Counted from the first letter of the stretch, positions 7,568 through 16,339 are shown. The stretch: 64,000 nucleotides of DNA from Burkholderia sp. L27(2015) (GCF_009765705.1 NZ_LMUX01000008.1:145149-209148), one strand, 5' to 3'. Numbers and translations are program-made. The notes: generated from the letters alone by a model not told the origin.

Positions 7568-9529
7568 GCGTATCGGGACTTTAAAATTCGGCGCTGGTGT
7601 AATAGGAAAATCGAGGTTGCTGAGCGGCCATATATAGCGCTCCGCCAGCCTATCCATCTCTAGATCTGGTGTGCAGGTTGCGGCCAAATCTCTATTTTCA
7701 CCGGAGTCAGTCAAGCAATTACCGAGGACAGCGCCGGTCACGGCGTCCAGATCCCATGCGACCTGTTCCAGGACCGGAGCCCACTGACCATGTTTCTGTT
7801 GCCGATACAGACGAATGGAGGGATACCACGGACTATCGCTGCGCTCGGTCATCCAGACCCAATGTGGGTTCACATCCAGTAATACCCATGTCGGCACACC
7901 GAGTGAACCGGCCAGATGTGCCGCCGACGTACACACAGTAATCACCAGATCCATGCTCTGGAGCAAGGCGGCCGTGTCGTCGAACGAGCTCAATTCACCA
8001 CAATGATCGATCACGCGTAAGCCCTCGTCGCACATGGCTTGCACGTCACTTCCTCCGTCGAGCTGCACGCTGACAAAATCGATGGATTGGAAATGATTGA
8101 ACGTTCTCGCATAGGCAAGGGGATCAACTGCGCGTAACGGATTGCGCTGGTGCGTCCGGCTGCCGCTCCACACCAGCCCGACCCGGAACCGGCCCGAGCG
8201 CGCTGGCGAACTTACACGCCACGCGTCGACTTTCGCGTCGTCAGCTTTCAGATACGCTTGGGCTACCGGAAGTTGGTCCAGTGTCACGTTCAACATCAAC
8301 GGCAGGCTCGCCAGAGGCAGGTGAAAATCGGGCGGGGGATATGGCGGAGCCTGGTCATGGGATACGATCGTATCCACGTCTCCACCCAAACTACGTCTCA
8401 CCAGCGTGCACAGGCCCGAGTAACAGCAGAAGACAAGCTTGCCGCCCTCGCGCCGAACACGCTCGGCGATTGACGGCAAAAATCTCACGAACTGTATGAC
8501 ATCGCCGTAGCCCTGCTCGCTCCAGACAAAAAGTGTCTTGCCTGCCAGGGACTGGCCTTGCCACCGTGGCGCAGGTATATTCGGCAATGAGTTGCGTAAC
8601 TCGGGAGAACCGTCCCACCGCGCTTCATGGCTCGACCAACCCGCGGCATAGTCACCGCGAAGCAGTTGCAGCATCGCGAGCGACCACAACATGGGAGCAT
8701 TGCCAGGCTCGAGGGTCAACCCGCGCTGGACGAGAGCAAGAGCGCGGTCCCACTCCTGTAGTTCCTTGTGAACGTTCGAGCCTATTTGCAGCGCAACCAG
8801 ATAGTTGGGTGCGAGCGCACAGGCGCGCTCCACAGCCACCTGCGCGGCAGCAGGATCCATGCCGCGCAGCAGGACAATAGCGAGATTGGTCCATGCAAAC
8901 GCGTTGGCCGGTTCTTCGCGAAGTGCCTGCTCCAGCAACAATTTCGCTTGAGCATGCGCCCCTGTCTCGATATAGGACGCGGCCATATTGTTACGCAGCA
9001 TAGGGACTGTTGCATCGAGCTGTAGCGCGCGGTCATAAGCGGACAGTGCCAGATCGTGTTGATTCTGCAACTGGTACGTCAATCCCAGAACGAACCACCC
9101 ATGCGCGCTCGCCGGTACACATTCGCAATATGCCAAGACGACAGACTGCGCCACTTCGAACCGCTTAAGACGACACAATAGGTCGACCCAGTCCAGCACC
9201 CACCGCTCACCAATAGCCTCGTCACCATAGGCGCGTTCATACCAGGCATGCGCGACTTCATCAGGTTCGCCAAAATCCAGCGCGATACGCGCGAGCTCAA
9301 CTTGCACAGCACTGTCGCAGGGAGAATCCAGCAGCCTTTGCTCAAGCGAGACACGGGCTTCGAGGTGACGACCCCGTAAACGCAGGAGCCGGGCTCTAGC
9401 GACCAGCACGCCAGAATGGCCGGATTGCCCGAGCTCGCCCGCATTCAACAGACGCCACGCTCCGATCAAATCTCCCTGCACGGTCAACTCATCGATCCGT
9501 GCAAGGCTCACCGCTATCGAATCGCTCAT
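7505..9529 (-). CDS. TPR protein with GT9/GT41-like glycosyltransferase domain
   Basis: About 674 residues. The first ~320 form tetratricopeptide repeats, for example AWYERAY, HGWFVLGLTYQLQNQHDLAL and AFAWTNLAIVLLRGMDPAAA. The C-terminal half is a Rossmann-type transferase domain: LFVWSEQGYGDVIQFVRFLP, then VGLVWSGSRTHQRNPLRAV, then a nucleotide-sugar-site-like SMDLVITVCTSAAHLAGSLG and VPTWVLL. This architecture recalls O-GlcNAc-transferase-like and heptosyltransferase-like proteins. The ATG at 9529 gives MSDSIAV; a GTG at 9553 would overlap the autotransporter stop. It directly follows the trimeric autotransporter (9547), so modification of that adhesin is a reasonable inference. Donor sugar and acceptor are unknown. 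Confidence 0.82.
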   Translation of the reverse strand: MSDSIAVSLARIDELTVQGDLIGAWRLLNAGELGQSGHSGVLVARARLLRLRGRHLEARVSLEQRLLDSPCDSAVQVELARIALDFGEPDEVAHAWYERAYGDEAIGERWVLDWVDLLCRLKRFEVAQSVVLAYCECVPASAHGWFVLGLTYQLQNQHDLALSAYDRALQLDATVPMLRNNMAASYIETGAHAQAKLLLEQALREEPANAFAWTNLAIVLLRGMDPAAAQVAVERACALAPNYLVALQIGSNVHKELQEWDRALALVQRGLTLEPGNAPMLWSLAMLQLLRGDYAAGWSSHEARWDGSPELRNSLPNIPAPRWQGQSLAGKTLFVWSEQGYGDVIQFVRFLPSIAERVRREGGKLVFCCYSGLCTLVRRSLGGDVDTIVSHDQAPPYPPPDFHLPLASLPLMLNVTLDQLPVAQAYLKADDAKVDAWRVSSPARSGRFRVGLVWSGSRTHQRNPLRAVDPLAYARTFNHFQSIDFVSVQLDGGSDVQAMCDEGLRVIDHCGELSSFDDTAALLQSMDLVITVCTSAAHLAGSLGVPTWVLLDVNPHWVWMTERSDSPWYPSIRLYRQQKHGQWAPVLEQVAWDLDAVTGAVLGNCLTDSGENRDLAATCTPDLEMDRLAERYIWPLSNLDFPITPAPNFKVPIRQSTCYVEDSCNLQSVKPKRD

Positions 9530-9546
9530 GAGGTCAGATCCCCCCA

Positions 9547-11388
9547 CTACCACTGGTAACCGACCCCTGCGCCGTACACAGTGCCTGCGTCGGTCACGCT
9601 GACACCCCCCTTCACCTTCATGTTTTGGGCAACTCGCGCCGTAAACCCGATCGCCACCGCCGAGTAACCTTGATAGCTCCCCATACCAATCCCGACCGAG
9701 AGGGTCTTGCCTTGATCAACCTCAGGAATCATGGTCAACGCAGTAGCGGCGGCGATACCGGAGTAGGCGGTACGCGCGACTGAGTTCACAGAATCCTGCA
9801 CGCTGTTCAACTGCGACATATTGACCGCATCGGTCGGATTTACGCCTGGCGCCACGTTGGTGATGGTGCGCTCATTGCCCGGCGAGCCCACCGATACCGA
9901 GTTCGCCTCGCTTGCTACCGAGCCCGCGCCGAGCGCCACTGAATTCGCCCCCGACGCTACCGCGTTGGCGCCCACCGCCGACGAACCGGACCCGGTTGCC
10001 TGGGAGCCCGAACCCACCGCGACGCCGTTGCTCGAACTCGCCGTCGAATTGCCGCCAATCGCAACCGACTCCGTGCCCGTAGCGCTCGCCGCGCTGCCCG
10101 TCGAATTCACGGCTACGTACTTCGAATTCGCTGCCGCCGCCGACGACGACGCCGCCGCCGACGACCCGCCCGTCGTCGTCGTGGTTTGCGACATCTGCGT
10201 GACTTGGCCGCCGAGCGTGCCGATTTGCGTTTCGAGCGCAAACAATTGGCTGCCGTTGACCGCATCAGTACTGGTCGCGGTAATGGCGCCTGCGGCGATA
10301 TTCGTGAGCGCGACCGCAGAGGCTGCACCAACGCCGCCGAGCGTCACACTCGTATGCGAGTTGCTGTCGTACATCACGGCATCGCTTGCCACAACCTGCA
10401 ACTGGCTTACGGTGACCGCGTCTTGCGGCGCGGAGCCGTCGGCCACGTTGGTGATCCGGCGCAACGCGGTGGGGCTGCCCACCGATACCACGGAAAGCGG
10501 CGCGGCAGCGCTCGTCAGATAGCCCGTGCCCGTCGGCGCAGCCAGCCCGGTGACGCTGCCCGCGCCAATCGCCACGCTGTTAGCGTAGCTGGCGCTGCTG
10601 CCCGCGCCGAACGCAATAGCGTTTGTGGCAGTGGCCACAGCGGCCTGCCCGAGCGCAATAGAAGCAGTCCCGGTGGCATTGGATTGCGCCCCCACCGCGA
10701 TAGCGGCCAGCGAACCAGCCGAAGCCGATGACCCAACCGCTACTGAGTTTGTGGCAGTCGCCACAGCGATCTGCCCGAGCGCAATAGAAGCAGTCCCGGT
10801 GGCATTGGATTGCGCCCCCACCGCGACTGCGGCCACCGAACCAATCCCAGTCGAAGCCGATGACCCAACCGCTACTGAGTTACCTCCTGACGCGGTCGCG
10901 AAGGCACCAAAGGCCGAGGAGTTGACTAGACCGCCAGCGCTAGCGCTCGTGCCGATCGCGACTCCGTTTACTGCTGTTGCGACGCTCGCGGATGTGCCAA
11001 TGGCGATGGACGAGCCGACCCCGACCTTAGCGGCCGTGCCAATCGCGGTTGCATCAGTCCCTTGTGCCGTGGCCGACGTTCCTATTGCAATACCACGCGC
11101 GACGGTGGCGGTACCGGTGGTGGTAGCACCCGTGCCAATCGCGGTTGCGTTAGTCCCAAATGCCGAGGACGATGATCCTAGTGCAATACTACCCGCGCTG
11201 GAGGCGGTACCGCCATCTGGGAAGTACTGCGCATACGCGGCGTGACCGTGCACTAAAGACACCACCGCCAGCGTGACAGGACCAAGCAACCTCGCTTTTC
11301 CCGGTTTTCCTCGCGCGGAAGCCAATTCCGATATGGCAACCCACGCGCCTAAGGCCTGGTTCCAAATAGATCGATATGCTCTGTTCAT
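9547..11388 (-). CDS. Trimeric autotransporter adhesin (YadA/Hia family)
   Basis: 613 residues. It starts with an extended signal peptide (MNRAYRSIWNQALGAWVAIS, about residues 1-60, cleavage near HAAYA). The long passenger is built of YadA-head repeats with alternating SxAxG(x)xS/A patterns such as AVAVGAQSNATGTASIALGQ. Neck-like segments follow (RRITNVADGSAPQDAVTVSQ; RTITNVAPGVNPTDAVNMSQL). The C-terminus is a four-strand YadA anchor starting near SGIAAATALTMIPEV and ending GAGVGYQW, an aromatic last residue as expected. The protein is exported by Sec and inserts as a trimer in the outer membrane. It is short for the class, with little stalk. A near-perfect tandem repeat (10621-10878) could change its length. 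Confidence 0.95.
   Translation of the reverse strand: MNRAYRSIWNQALGAWVAISELASARGKPGKARLLGPVTLAVVSLVHGHAAYAQYFPDGGTASSAGSIALGSSSSAFGTNATAIGTGATTTGTATVARGIAIGTSATAQGTDATAIGTAAKVGVGSSIAIGTSASVATAVNGVAIGTSASAGGLVNSSAFGAFATASGGNSVAVGSSASTGIGSVAAVAVGAQSNATGTASIALGQIAVATATNSVAVGSSASAGSLAAIAVGAQSNATGTASIALGQAAVATATNAIAFGAGSSASYANSVAIGAGSVTGLAAPTGTGYLTSAAAPLSVVSVGSPTALRRITNVADGSAPQDAVTVSQLQVVASDAVMYDSNSHTSVTLGGVGAASAVALTNIAAGAITATSTDAVNGSQLFALETQIGTLGGQVTQMSQTTTTTGGSSAAASSSAAAANSKYVAVNSTGSAASATGTESVAIGGNSTASSSNGVAVGSGSQATGSGSSAVGANAVASGANSVALGAGSVASEANSVSVGSPGNERTITNVAPGVNPTDAVNMSQLNSVQDSVNSVARTAYSGIAAATALTMIPEVDQGKTLSVGIGMGSYQGYSAVAIGFTARVAQNMKVKGGVSVTDAGTVYGAGVGYQW
10621..10878 (-). repeat. Tandem 126/132-bp in-frame repeat in the adhesin head
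   Basis: Units 10621-10746 (126 bp, 42 codons) and 10747-10878 (132 bp, 44 codons) both begin GTTTGTGGCAGT and share long identical stretches. The second has two extra codons. Both lengths are multiples of three, so recombination between units would add or remove head repeats without breaking the frame. Confidence 0.8.
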
Positions 11389-11522
11389 ACGTTTTCACCT
11401 AAACAAAAATACTCAGATTTAAGACAGAAGGGAAAACATGCGAGCAGTTTTCCTAATTAGCACTCCTGTGCACATAAAATTTGAACATCAGAATAAATGC
11501 TCACTACCTAACCTCGATGGCC

Positions 11523-11987
11523 TCACGAAACCGAAACGGGACATCCGAGTTGCTGCAAGCGTCGCGCGAACGCCCACACCCTCGACGCATCAACCGAAGC
11601 TGCATTTGAAATCACCACAACGAGTCGATGCGCAACGTTCGGCGTGTCGGGTAGCGAAAGAAAAACCGCCTCCCATGACACGTCGACCACCGCACTCAAT
11701 GCCGACACATTCACTTCCACCACCAGGTCCGGCTGCTCACCAAGCAAAGCCACAACGCGCCGGAATACATGACGATCCAGCAGTCGAATCAGCCCGCACT
11801 CCTCCAGAGCGGGAACGAATTCCCGCGCCGACATCTCACGCGTGTCGCGGCCCGGACACGCGACCAGACATTCGTGATATCGGACCGCATTACGATTTAC
11901 CCATCGATATGTAGGCCGGAGCGTAATCTCAATACCACCGCTTCTTAGTGCACCCCACACGAGATCACACACGTCCAAGTTGTTCAT
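11523..11987 (-). pseudogene. Truncated, degenerate EAL-domain gene
   Basis: 154 residues collinear with the first ~147 residues of the intact EAL protein at 12137-12865 (both have ECLV, VNVSALSAV, FARRLxQxGC). It stops at GCPVSVS just where the DDFGAGY motif should begin, so the second metal site, catalytic Lys and C-terminal Glu/Gln are missing. The Glu of VVEITETAP is also replaced (VVVISNAAS). It cannot be an active phosphodiesterase. It is the downstream member of a tandem duplication, probably decaying; a role as a small c-di-GMP-unrelated binding protein is possible but unsupported. The space between the two genes is 149 bp. Confidence 0.75.
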
Positions 11988-12136
11988 TACATTCTGCGAA
12001 AATCAAAGACAAAGAACATCAAAAAGCGCTTTCGTCGAATTCGATAGATGTGGGTATCGATGGCCCTCGATACGATCTCGTGCTCTTGCGGGAACACGCC
12101 CAATATCTATCTATAAAATAGCAGTACTAATTTTAT

Positions 12137-12865
12137 TCAATATGGAAACGGAAAAATTTCGCAAGACGGCCTGCCAAAGTAGTAGCCCTGCACCCATTCA
12201 ATGCCCGCGCCACGAACTAGCGAGAGATCGCCTTCATTTTCGACTCCCTCGACGACGATGCAATCGACGAACTTCAATGCCGACGCAACAATCGCATCGA
12301 ATCGACACAATGCATCCACGCTGCGCCCAACCCTGTCGATGAATGAGGCATCGATTTTGACGATATCGACTTCCTCCAATGCCGTTGCTGCCTGCAATGA
12401 ATATCCCGCGCCAAAATCGTCCACCGCGACACGACATCCCATTTGCCGCAGGCGTCTCGCGAACACCCACGCCCCCGCAGGATCGACGGGAGCCGTTTCT
12501 GTAATCTCAACAACGAGTCGGCGAGCGATGTCCGGCGTATCAGACAGTCTAAGAAACACAGGGTCCCATAGCGCATCGCCAACCGCGCTCAATGCTGAGA
12601 CATTTACGCCCAACGTAAGGTCAGGGTGCTCGCCGAGCAAAGCCACAGCGCGCTGAAATACCTGAACATCGAAAAGGCGGATTTCCCCGCTCCGTTCCAG
12701 ATCCGGGATAAATTCAACGGGCGATATCACACGTGAATTTTCATCCATGCACCTGACCAGACATTCGTAATACAAGACGGCGCTGCGATCGGCCGAATGA
12801 CATATAGGCTGAAACGCGAACTCGACCCTGCCCTCCCTTACAGCACTCCACACAAGCTCAGACAC
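12137..12865 (-). CDS. EAL-domain cyclic-di-GMP phosphodiesterase
   Basis: A 242-residue stand-alone EAL domain. The signature is ECL instead of EAL (E34-C35-L36, then VR), but the other catalytic positions are present: N88 (VNVS), E120 (VVEITE), D149-D150 (VAVDDFGAG), K170 (IVKIDASF), E206 (VVEGVE) and Q226 (WVQGYYFG). Hydrolysis of c-di-GMP to pGpG is therefore plausible. There is no signal peptide, membrane segment or sensory domain. It lies upstream of the adhesin on the same strand, with the degenerate copy between, which suggests a link between c-di-GMP turnover and surface adhesion. The Ala-to-Cys change at the middle of the signature occurs in other EAL proteins. Confidence 0.88.
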   Translation of the reverse strand: MSELVWSAVREGRVEFAFQPICHSADRSAVLYYECLVRCMDENSRVISPVEFIPDLERSGEIRLFDVQVFQRAVALLGEHPDLTLGVNVSALSAVGDALWDPVFLRLSDTPDIARRLVVEITETAPVDPAGAWVFARRLRQMGCRVAVDDFGAGYSLQAATALEEVDIVKIDASFIDRVGRSVDALCRFDAIVASALKFVDCIVVEGVENEGDLSLVRGAGIEWVQGYYFGRPSCEIFPFPY

Positions 12866-13044
12866 ACTCCAACCTTTCCCGACGAATCGCGATAATTAAT
12901 GTTGCCTGCGGCTCACACGAGTACTAACGAGCCATTGCCGCCATGATAATGTTTTTGAGACCGCCCGAAAATGATAAGAATTTCGAGCGTGCCATAAGAA
13001 AATATTATTCGTTAGCAACGGTCAGGACGTTGGACCTCACTCAC

Positions 13045-13122
13045 TGGCAGCGCGAAGCTTGCCGCAAGCGCGGCATTTCTGCAGGGATGTTTTATCGATA
13101 GCGTCGCCGATACGACGGTGTG
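13045..13122 (+). pseudogene. Scrap of IS3-family orfA inside a 455-bp gene-poor gap
   Basis: The frame 13051-13098 reads REACRKRGISAGMFYR, then TAG, then RRRYDGV. This resembles the helix-turn-helix of IS3-type OrfA (CRKHGIS.xTFYxWRxKYGG), with the usual Trp turned into a stop. No orfB or terminal inverted repeats could be matched nearby. The rest of the gap 12866-13320 shows no convincing gene. It ends where repeat copy B begins, so the insertion sequence may have taken part in the duplication. Confidence 0.5.
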
Positions 13123-13303
13123 ACCGTGTCAGAACCACAGCAGCGACCGCAATTGCAGAAGGCATAACCCGACACTTCGGGTCGAGCCTGAACAATTAGG
13201 AGAGCCTCGGGCGACGGAGCTTTGAGGCCGGAATGGTGTTGTGAGATTTACAAGAGATCATCCAGCCGCGGACCGCACATCGGTGGCGGCTGGATAAGAG
13301 TGC

Positions 13304-14322
13304 AGCCCAAAGAGACCCAGCTACAAGGCAGCCCTGAAACACTCGATAAAATATTCCGCGGCCTCGGTTTGAATATACGGCTGCCTCTGAAATAGTCCCG
13401 CATGTATCATTGGAAGAGTCTCACGAATTTCTATCTTGGCAAGGTTGTATCGCTTGAATTGAATATCTGCGAATCGCTTTGAAAATACCCCGATAAGATC
13501 CATTTTTTCAAAAATTTCCATTGCCGCAGAAAAAGAATGGCAACGTATCGGTCTATTGGGTATCTTTAAGCCAAATTTAGAAAAATCATTTTCAAGGGAT
13601 AATTCCAGTTGATTGGTGTTTTCAAACGGAATCAGCCAATCAACGTCCATCAATTCGGTGATCGATTTTGAATTCACAAGCGGATGATTGCTCCGTGCTC
13701 CAAGAATTAGAGGTATATCTATTTCTGCCAATCTCTCGATGTCGTCAGGAAGCGGATAAAAATAAGGCGCGGTAAGTACCATTGCAAAATCGAATTCCCC
13801 TCCTACCAGTCCATCAATTAGAACATCTCTCCCCCAGATCTCACTTATCCTCACCTGTACGTTTGGCATCTTCTCGCGAAACCGCAGCAACACGTCAGGA
13901 AGAACTGTACAGGCAATGACGGAAGACACAGCGATAGAAACCACGCCTCCCCTTTCACTCTGCAGGCGCGCCATTTCTTCGCCCACTCGATCCAGGTCTG
14001 CCAGAATTGCACGACCTCGACGGTGCAATAAAGCGCCTAGTGTCGTGACTTCCACACCCTTCGTCTTGCGTATCAACAGTGATCCACCGTAAATCGTTTC
14101 GAGTTCGCGTATGGCCATGGAAACAGCCGGTTGAGAAATACCGAGCACGGATGCGGCCCGGTGAATACTCTTTGATTCAACAACAGCAACGAACAGACGA
14201 AGCTGTTTAATTTTTATTGTGTCGTTATACATGTCACGCGAGCCTTATATTTTTAGCCATACTTCGACGCAATACTGACGGACTGCAAATTGCAGGAGCC
14301 CTCAACATAACAAGTTATTTGG
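13304..14322. repeat. Direct repeat copy B (second LysR gene plus TPR-gene tail)
   Basis: It matches 6527-7567 in the same orientation. The left edge is AGCCCAAAGAGA; the right edge lies in the remnant of the TPR gene tail (CCTCAACATAACAAGT in both). It carries the complete second LysR gene. Spacing between the two copies is about 6.8 kb, and the adhesin and EAL genes lie between them. Confidence 0.85.
13321..14232 (-). CDS. LysR-type transcriptional regulator (copy 2)
   Basis: 303 residues, same length as copy 1 and by eye roughly 85% identical. The first ~90 residues, containing the DNA-binding helix-turn-helix, differ at only a few positions (for example VEVTTLG for VEITTLG). Substitutions cluster in the effector domain, such as SSVIACTVLP for SSTISSTVLP and GARSNHPLVNSKS for GTGPNHPLASSQS. 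The start ATG at 14232 gives MYNDTIKIKQLRL. It lies downstream of the ATP-grasp gene on the same strand. The two proteins probably recognise the same DNA while differing in inducer response. Confidence 0.9.
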   Translation of the reverse strand: MYNDTIKIKQLRLFVAVVESKSIHRAASVLGISQPAVSMAIRELETIYGGSLLIRKTKGVEVTTLGALLHRRGRAILADLDRVGEEMARLQSERGGVVSIAVSSVIACTVLPDVLLRFREKMPNVQVRISEIWGRDVLIDGLVGGEFDFAMVLTAPYFYPLPDDIERLAEIDIPLILGARSNHPLVNSKSITELMDVDWLIPFENTNQLELSLENDFSKFGLKIPNRPIRCHSFSAAMEIFEKMDLIGVFSKRFADIQFKRYNLAKIEIRETLPMIHAGLFQRQPYIQTEAAEYFIECFRAAL

Positions 14323-14338
14323 AGTACCAAACCTATAA
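14278..14338 (-). pseudogene. Remnant of the 3' end of the TPR/glycosyltransferase-like gene
   Basis: Read on the minus strand, one frame gives TCYVEGSCNLQSV, matching TCYVEDSCNLQSV at the C-terminus of the protein encoded at 7505-9529. Homology fades upstream of this. It marks the right boundary of repeat copy B and shows that the duplication copied from the TPR-gene side. Confidence 0.7.
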
Positions 14339-14414
14339 AGTTCTATAGCAGTTAAATGTTTTTTCACGAACTCAAAGACATATTCTGGATTCGATGGCAC
14401 CGACTTTATGGCCA

Positions 14415-15710
14415 TCAGATGCGTCGCGCAGTGTGTAACCGCCCGGCGGCGAGCTCCAGTAGCCGATAACATGCGGCGAACACCTGGGTCATGTGCCCAG
14501 CTTTGTAAGCGAAGACATCTGTGGGATCCATACGATGGATCAACATTGCACTTGTCACTTCGAAAATCAGTAAGCGGCCATCCGGTGTCTCGGCGCAATC
14601 CAGTCCCCAGTAATCCAAGCCGATACGCTGCTGGATTGTCCCAAGTGCCAACGCGTGTCGTTGTGCAAAATCGCGTTCGAATAAGGTCATCACTGACGCC
14701 TCCTCGGCACGCCGCGATGCCTGGGCGATCATCTCTTCGTAAGGGTAGTGAACCATCCAATGTTCTGAAATACCCATATGGCACAGATACGGCTTCCCAT
14801 CGATTAGAACCAACCTGAACTTGCGAAACAGGCCGTCTTTCGATGCATAGTCGATAAATGGCGAGAGAAAGAACGTCGCTGCGCTTTGTTCCTCGAGGTA
14901 ACTGTTCACATGTTCAGCGCATTCGATTTTGACCAAGCCGCTTCCCGCATGCGAGCCTACCGGCCGCGCGATCAACGGAAATTGCATGCCAGCCAACAGC
15001 GCTGTCGGCAGCACCACCCCAGCCGCCAGTTGCTCCAGCGCAATGCGGCTCACGCGTACGGTTTTCGGCATCATGACGCCTGGTGCATCGCTTAGCGTCA
15101 TACAGGAAACATCGCGCGATAGACGAGCAATCAGTGCGGGTTGGTTCAGCACCGGACGGGGCCAATGTGCAAGCAACGTACCGAGTTCCTCCAGCAAAAC
15201 TCGATTCGCATCGGATTCGGCGACCACGACCCATAGCACGTCATGGTCGGGCAATACCGCAGGCAGCGGTAAGCCGGCATCGACATAGAGCACGTCGACG
15301 ATCAGGTCATAGTCATCGAGCAGCAATTCAAACGGCGTGTTGCACATGAGGTCGCCGGCAGCCTTGAGCACCAGTAAGTGCAAGGCATCGGCACTCCACG
15401 ATTCGGCCACGCGATAGAGTCGCTGCTCGTTGAGCGCCATGGCTTGCGCTTTCAACGCCGTATCGCGTTGAAATTCCAGCTGCAGCACATTCGATAGATC
15501 AAGCAAAGCATGCGGGTCGCCACGCTGTCTCACTCGTTCGATCAGCGCCTCCCCAAGAGCCGCGACCCCGTGTCCCGAAAACGCTTTGCTCCATAGCGAA
15601 GAGAGACCGGTACCCGACACATCGCTGACGTGAGCGGTAAAAGCAGGGTCCAGGAGAGGGAGCTCGGAATTGTCCATATTGCAAAATGGGTTAGGACTTT
15701 GTCGGAGCAT
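14415..15710 (-). CDS. ATP-grasp protein with helical N-terminal region
   Basis: About 431 residues. The C-terminal half shows an ATP-grasp fold: PLIARPVGSHAGSGLVKI (glycine-rich ATP loop, about residues 240-257), a substrate-facing FRKFRLVLIDGKPYLCHMGI, and metal ligands in YWGLDCAETPDGRLLIFEV. The N-terminal ~100 residues are helical and recall the TPR region of the neighbouring glycosyltransferase-like gene (HALLDLSNVLQLEFQRDTALKAQAM). The ATG at 15710 follows GCGGGGGTCTGAG; ATG 15677 is an alternative. ATP-grasp enzymes ligate carboxylates to amines. With an adhesin and a putative glycosyltransferase nearby, it may modify a peptide or protein, but no substrate is evident. Confidence 0.78.
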   Translation of the reverse strand: MLRQSPNPFCNMDNSELPLLDPAFTAHVSDVSGTGLSSLWSKAFSGHGVAALGEALIERVRQRGDPHALLDLSNVLQLEFQRDTALKAQAMALNEQRLYRVAESWSADALHLLVLKAAGDLMCNTPFELLLDDYDLIVDVLYVDAGLPLPAVLPDHDVLWVVVAESDANRVLLEELGTLLAHWPRPVLNQPALIARLSRDVSCMTLSDAPGVMMPKTVRVSRIALEQLAAGVVLPTALLAGMQFPLIARPVGSHAGSGLVKIECAEHVNSYLEEQSAATFFLSPFIDYASKDGLFRKFRLVLIDGKPYLCHMGISEHWMVHYPYEEMIAQASRRAEEASVMTLFERDFAQRHALALGTIQQRIGLDYWGLDCAETPDGRLLIFEVTSAMLIHRMDPTDVFAYKAGHMTQVFAACYRLLELAAGRLHTARRI

Positions 15711-16339
15711 CTCAGACCCCCGCAACGAGTATTTCGATGGAACGGCCCATAGAAAAGGCTAGCGAACTCCGCGCCATCAGCCTGCATTCCGCTTACGGTC
15801 AAAAGCGATGGTAGCAGCAGATGAAAGCATTCAATCGAGGCGTGACGACGCGAAAAATTACGCATCGTTAATTGGTACAACGAGGCTTGGAAATGCCACG
15901 TCATGTCGATCTGCCTGAGGACGTTATAGCGCCTCAGGCGCCGCCGGATTCGTCACTGTCTGGTCTCGCACGCCGCGTCATTGCGCATAATTTTCGGTAA
16001 CTCTGGGCACGCCCCATGTAATGCCATTCGTCCGCCGCGCGTCTAAGCTGCGTGAAAATCTCGTAGTCACTTTTCTTATGCGTGGCGTTTCTGCGCTTGT
16101 TGCGATCGCTACAGAAAGCCGTTCGAATACTTGCGGCGAACCGGTTGAATCCGCCACCGCTGATTTATGGGTGGAATACCTCAGCACATACCGGCAAATT
16201 TGACGGCACTCGCTCACGTTCGGCGAACTTGTCGAAAAGGTACCGTCAAATTCCGTAAAAAATGCACAAACTCAAAGACATACCGTGTAAGAAGGCTAGG
16301 CGTGATCGCAAAAGAGTGTTTCAGACCTCTATCACGCTG
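15711..16339. other. Gene-poor gap with two dyads
   Basis: No convincing gene was found in 629 bp. An 8-bp hairpin GCCTGAGG (15913-15920) / CCTCAGGC (15932-15939) lies about 200 bp upstream of the ATP-grasp start and could be a leader structure. Short open frames here lack ribosome sites and recognisable motifs. Confidence 0.5.
16197..16252. repeat. 10-bp perfect inverted repeat
   Basis: AATTTGACGG (16197-16206) and CCGTCAAATT (16243-16252) are exact reverse complements with a 36-bp spacer. They could be the ends of a tiny decayed insertion or a paired regulator site; no T-tract follows. Confidence 0.5.

Noticed and set aside
9821-11245. Two long plus-strand frames (233 and 206 residues) opposite the adhesin
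   Set aside because: They are antisense images of the Ala/Gly/Ser-rich repeats with low-complexity Ala/Pro/Thr content and no start signals.
12866-13320. Complete insertion sequence
   Set aside because: Only about 25 codons of OrfA-like sequence are recognisable; no terminal repeats, target duplication or orfB.
14302-14784. 160-residue frame over the end of the ATP-grasp gene
   Set aside because: Out-of-frame shadow of the ATP-grasp gene. Only its last part lies in non-coding DNA, and that end overlaps the TPR-tail remnant in another frame.
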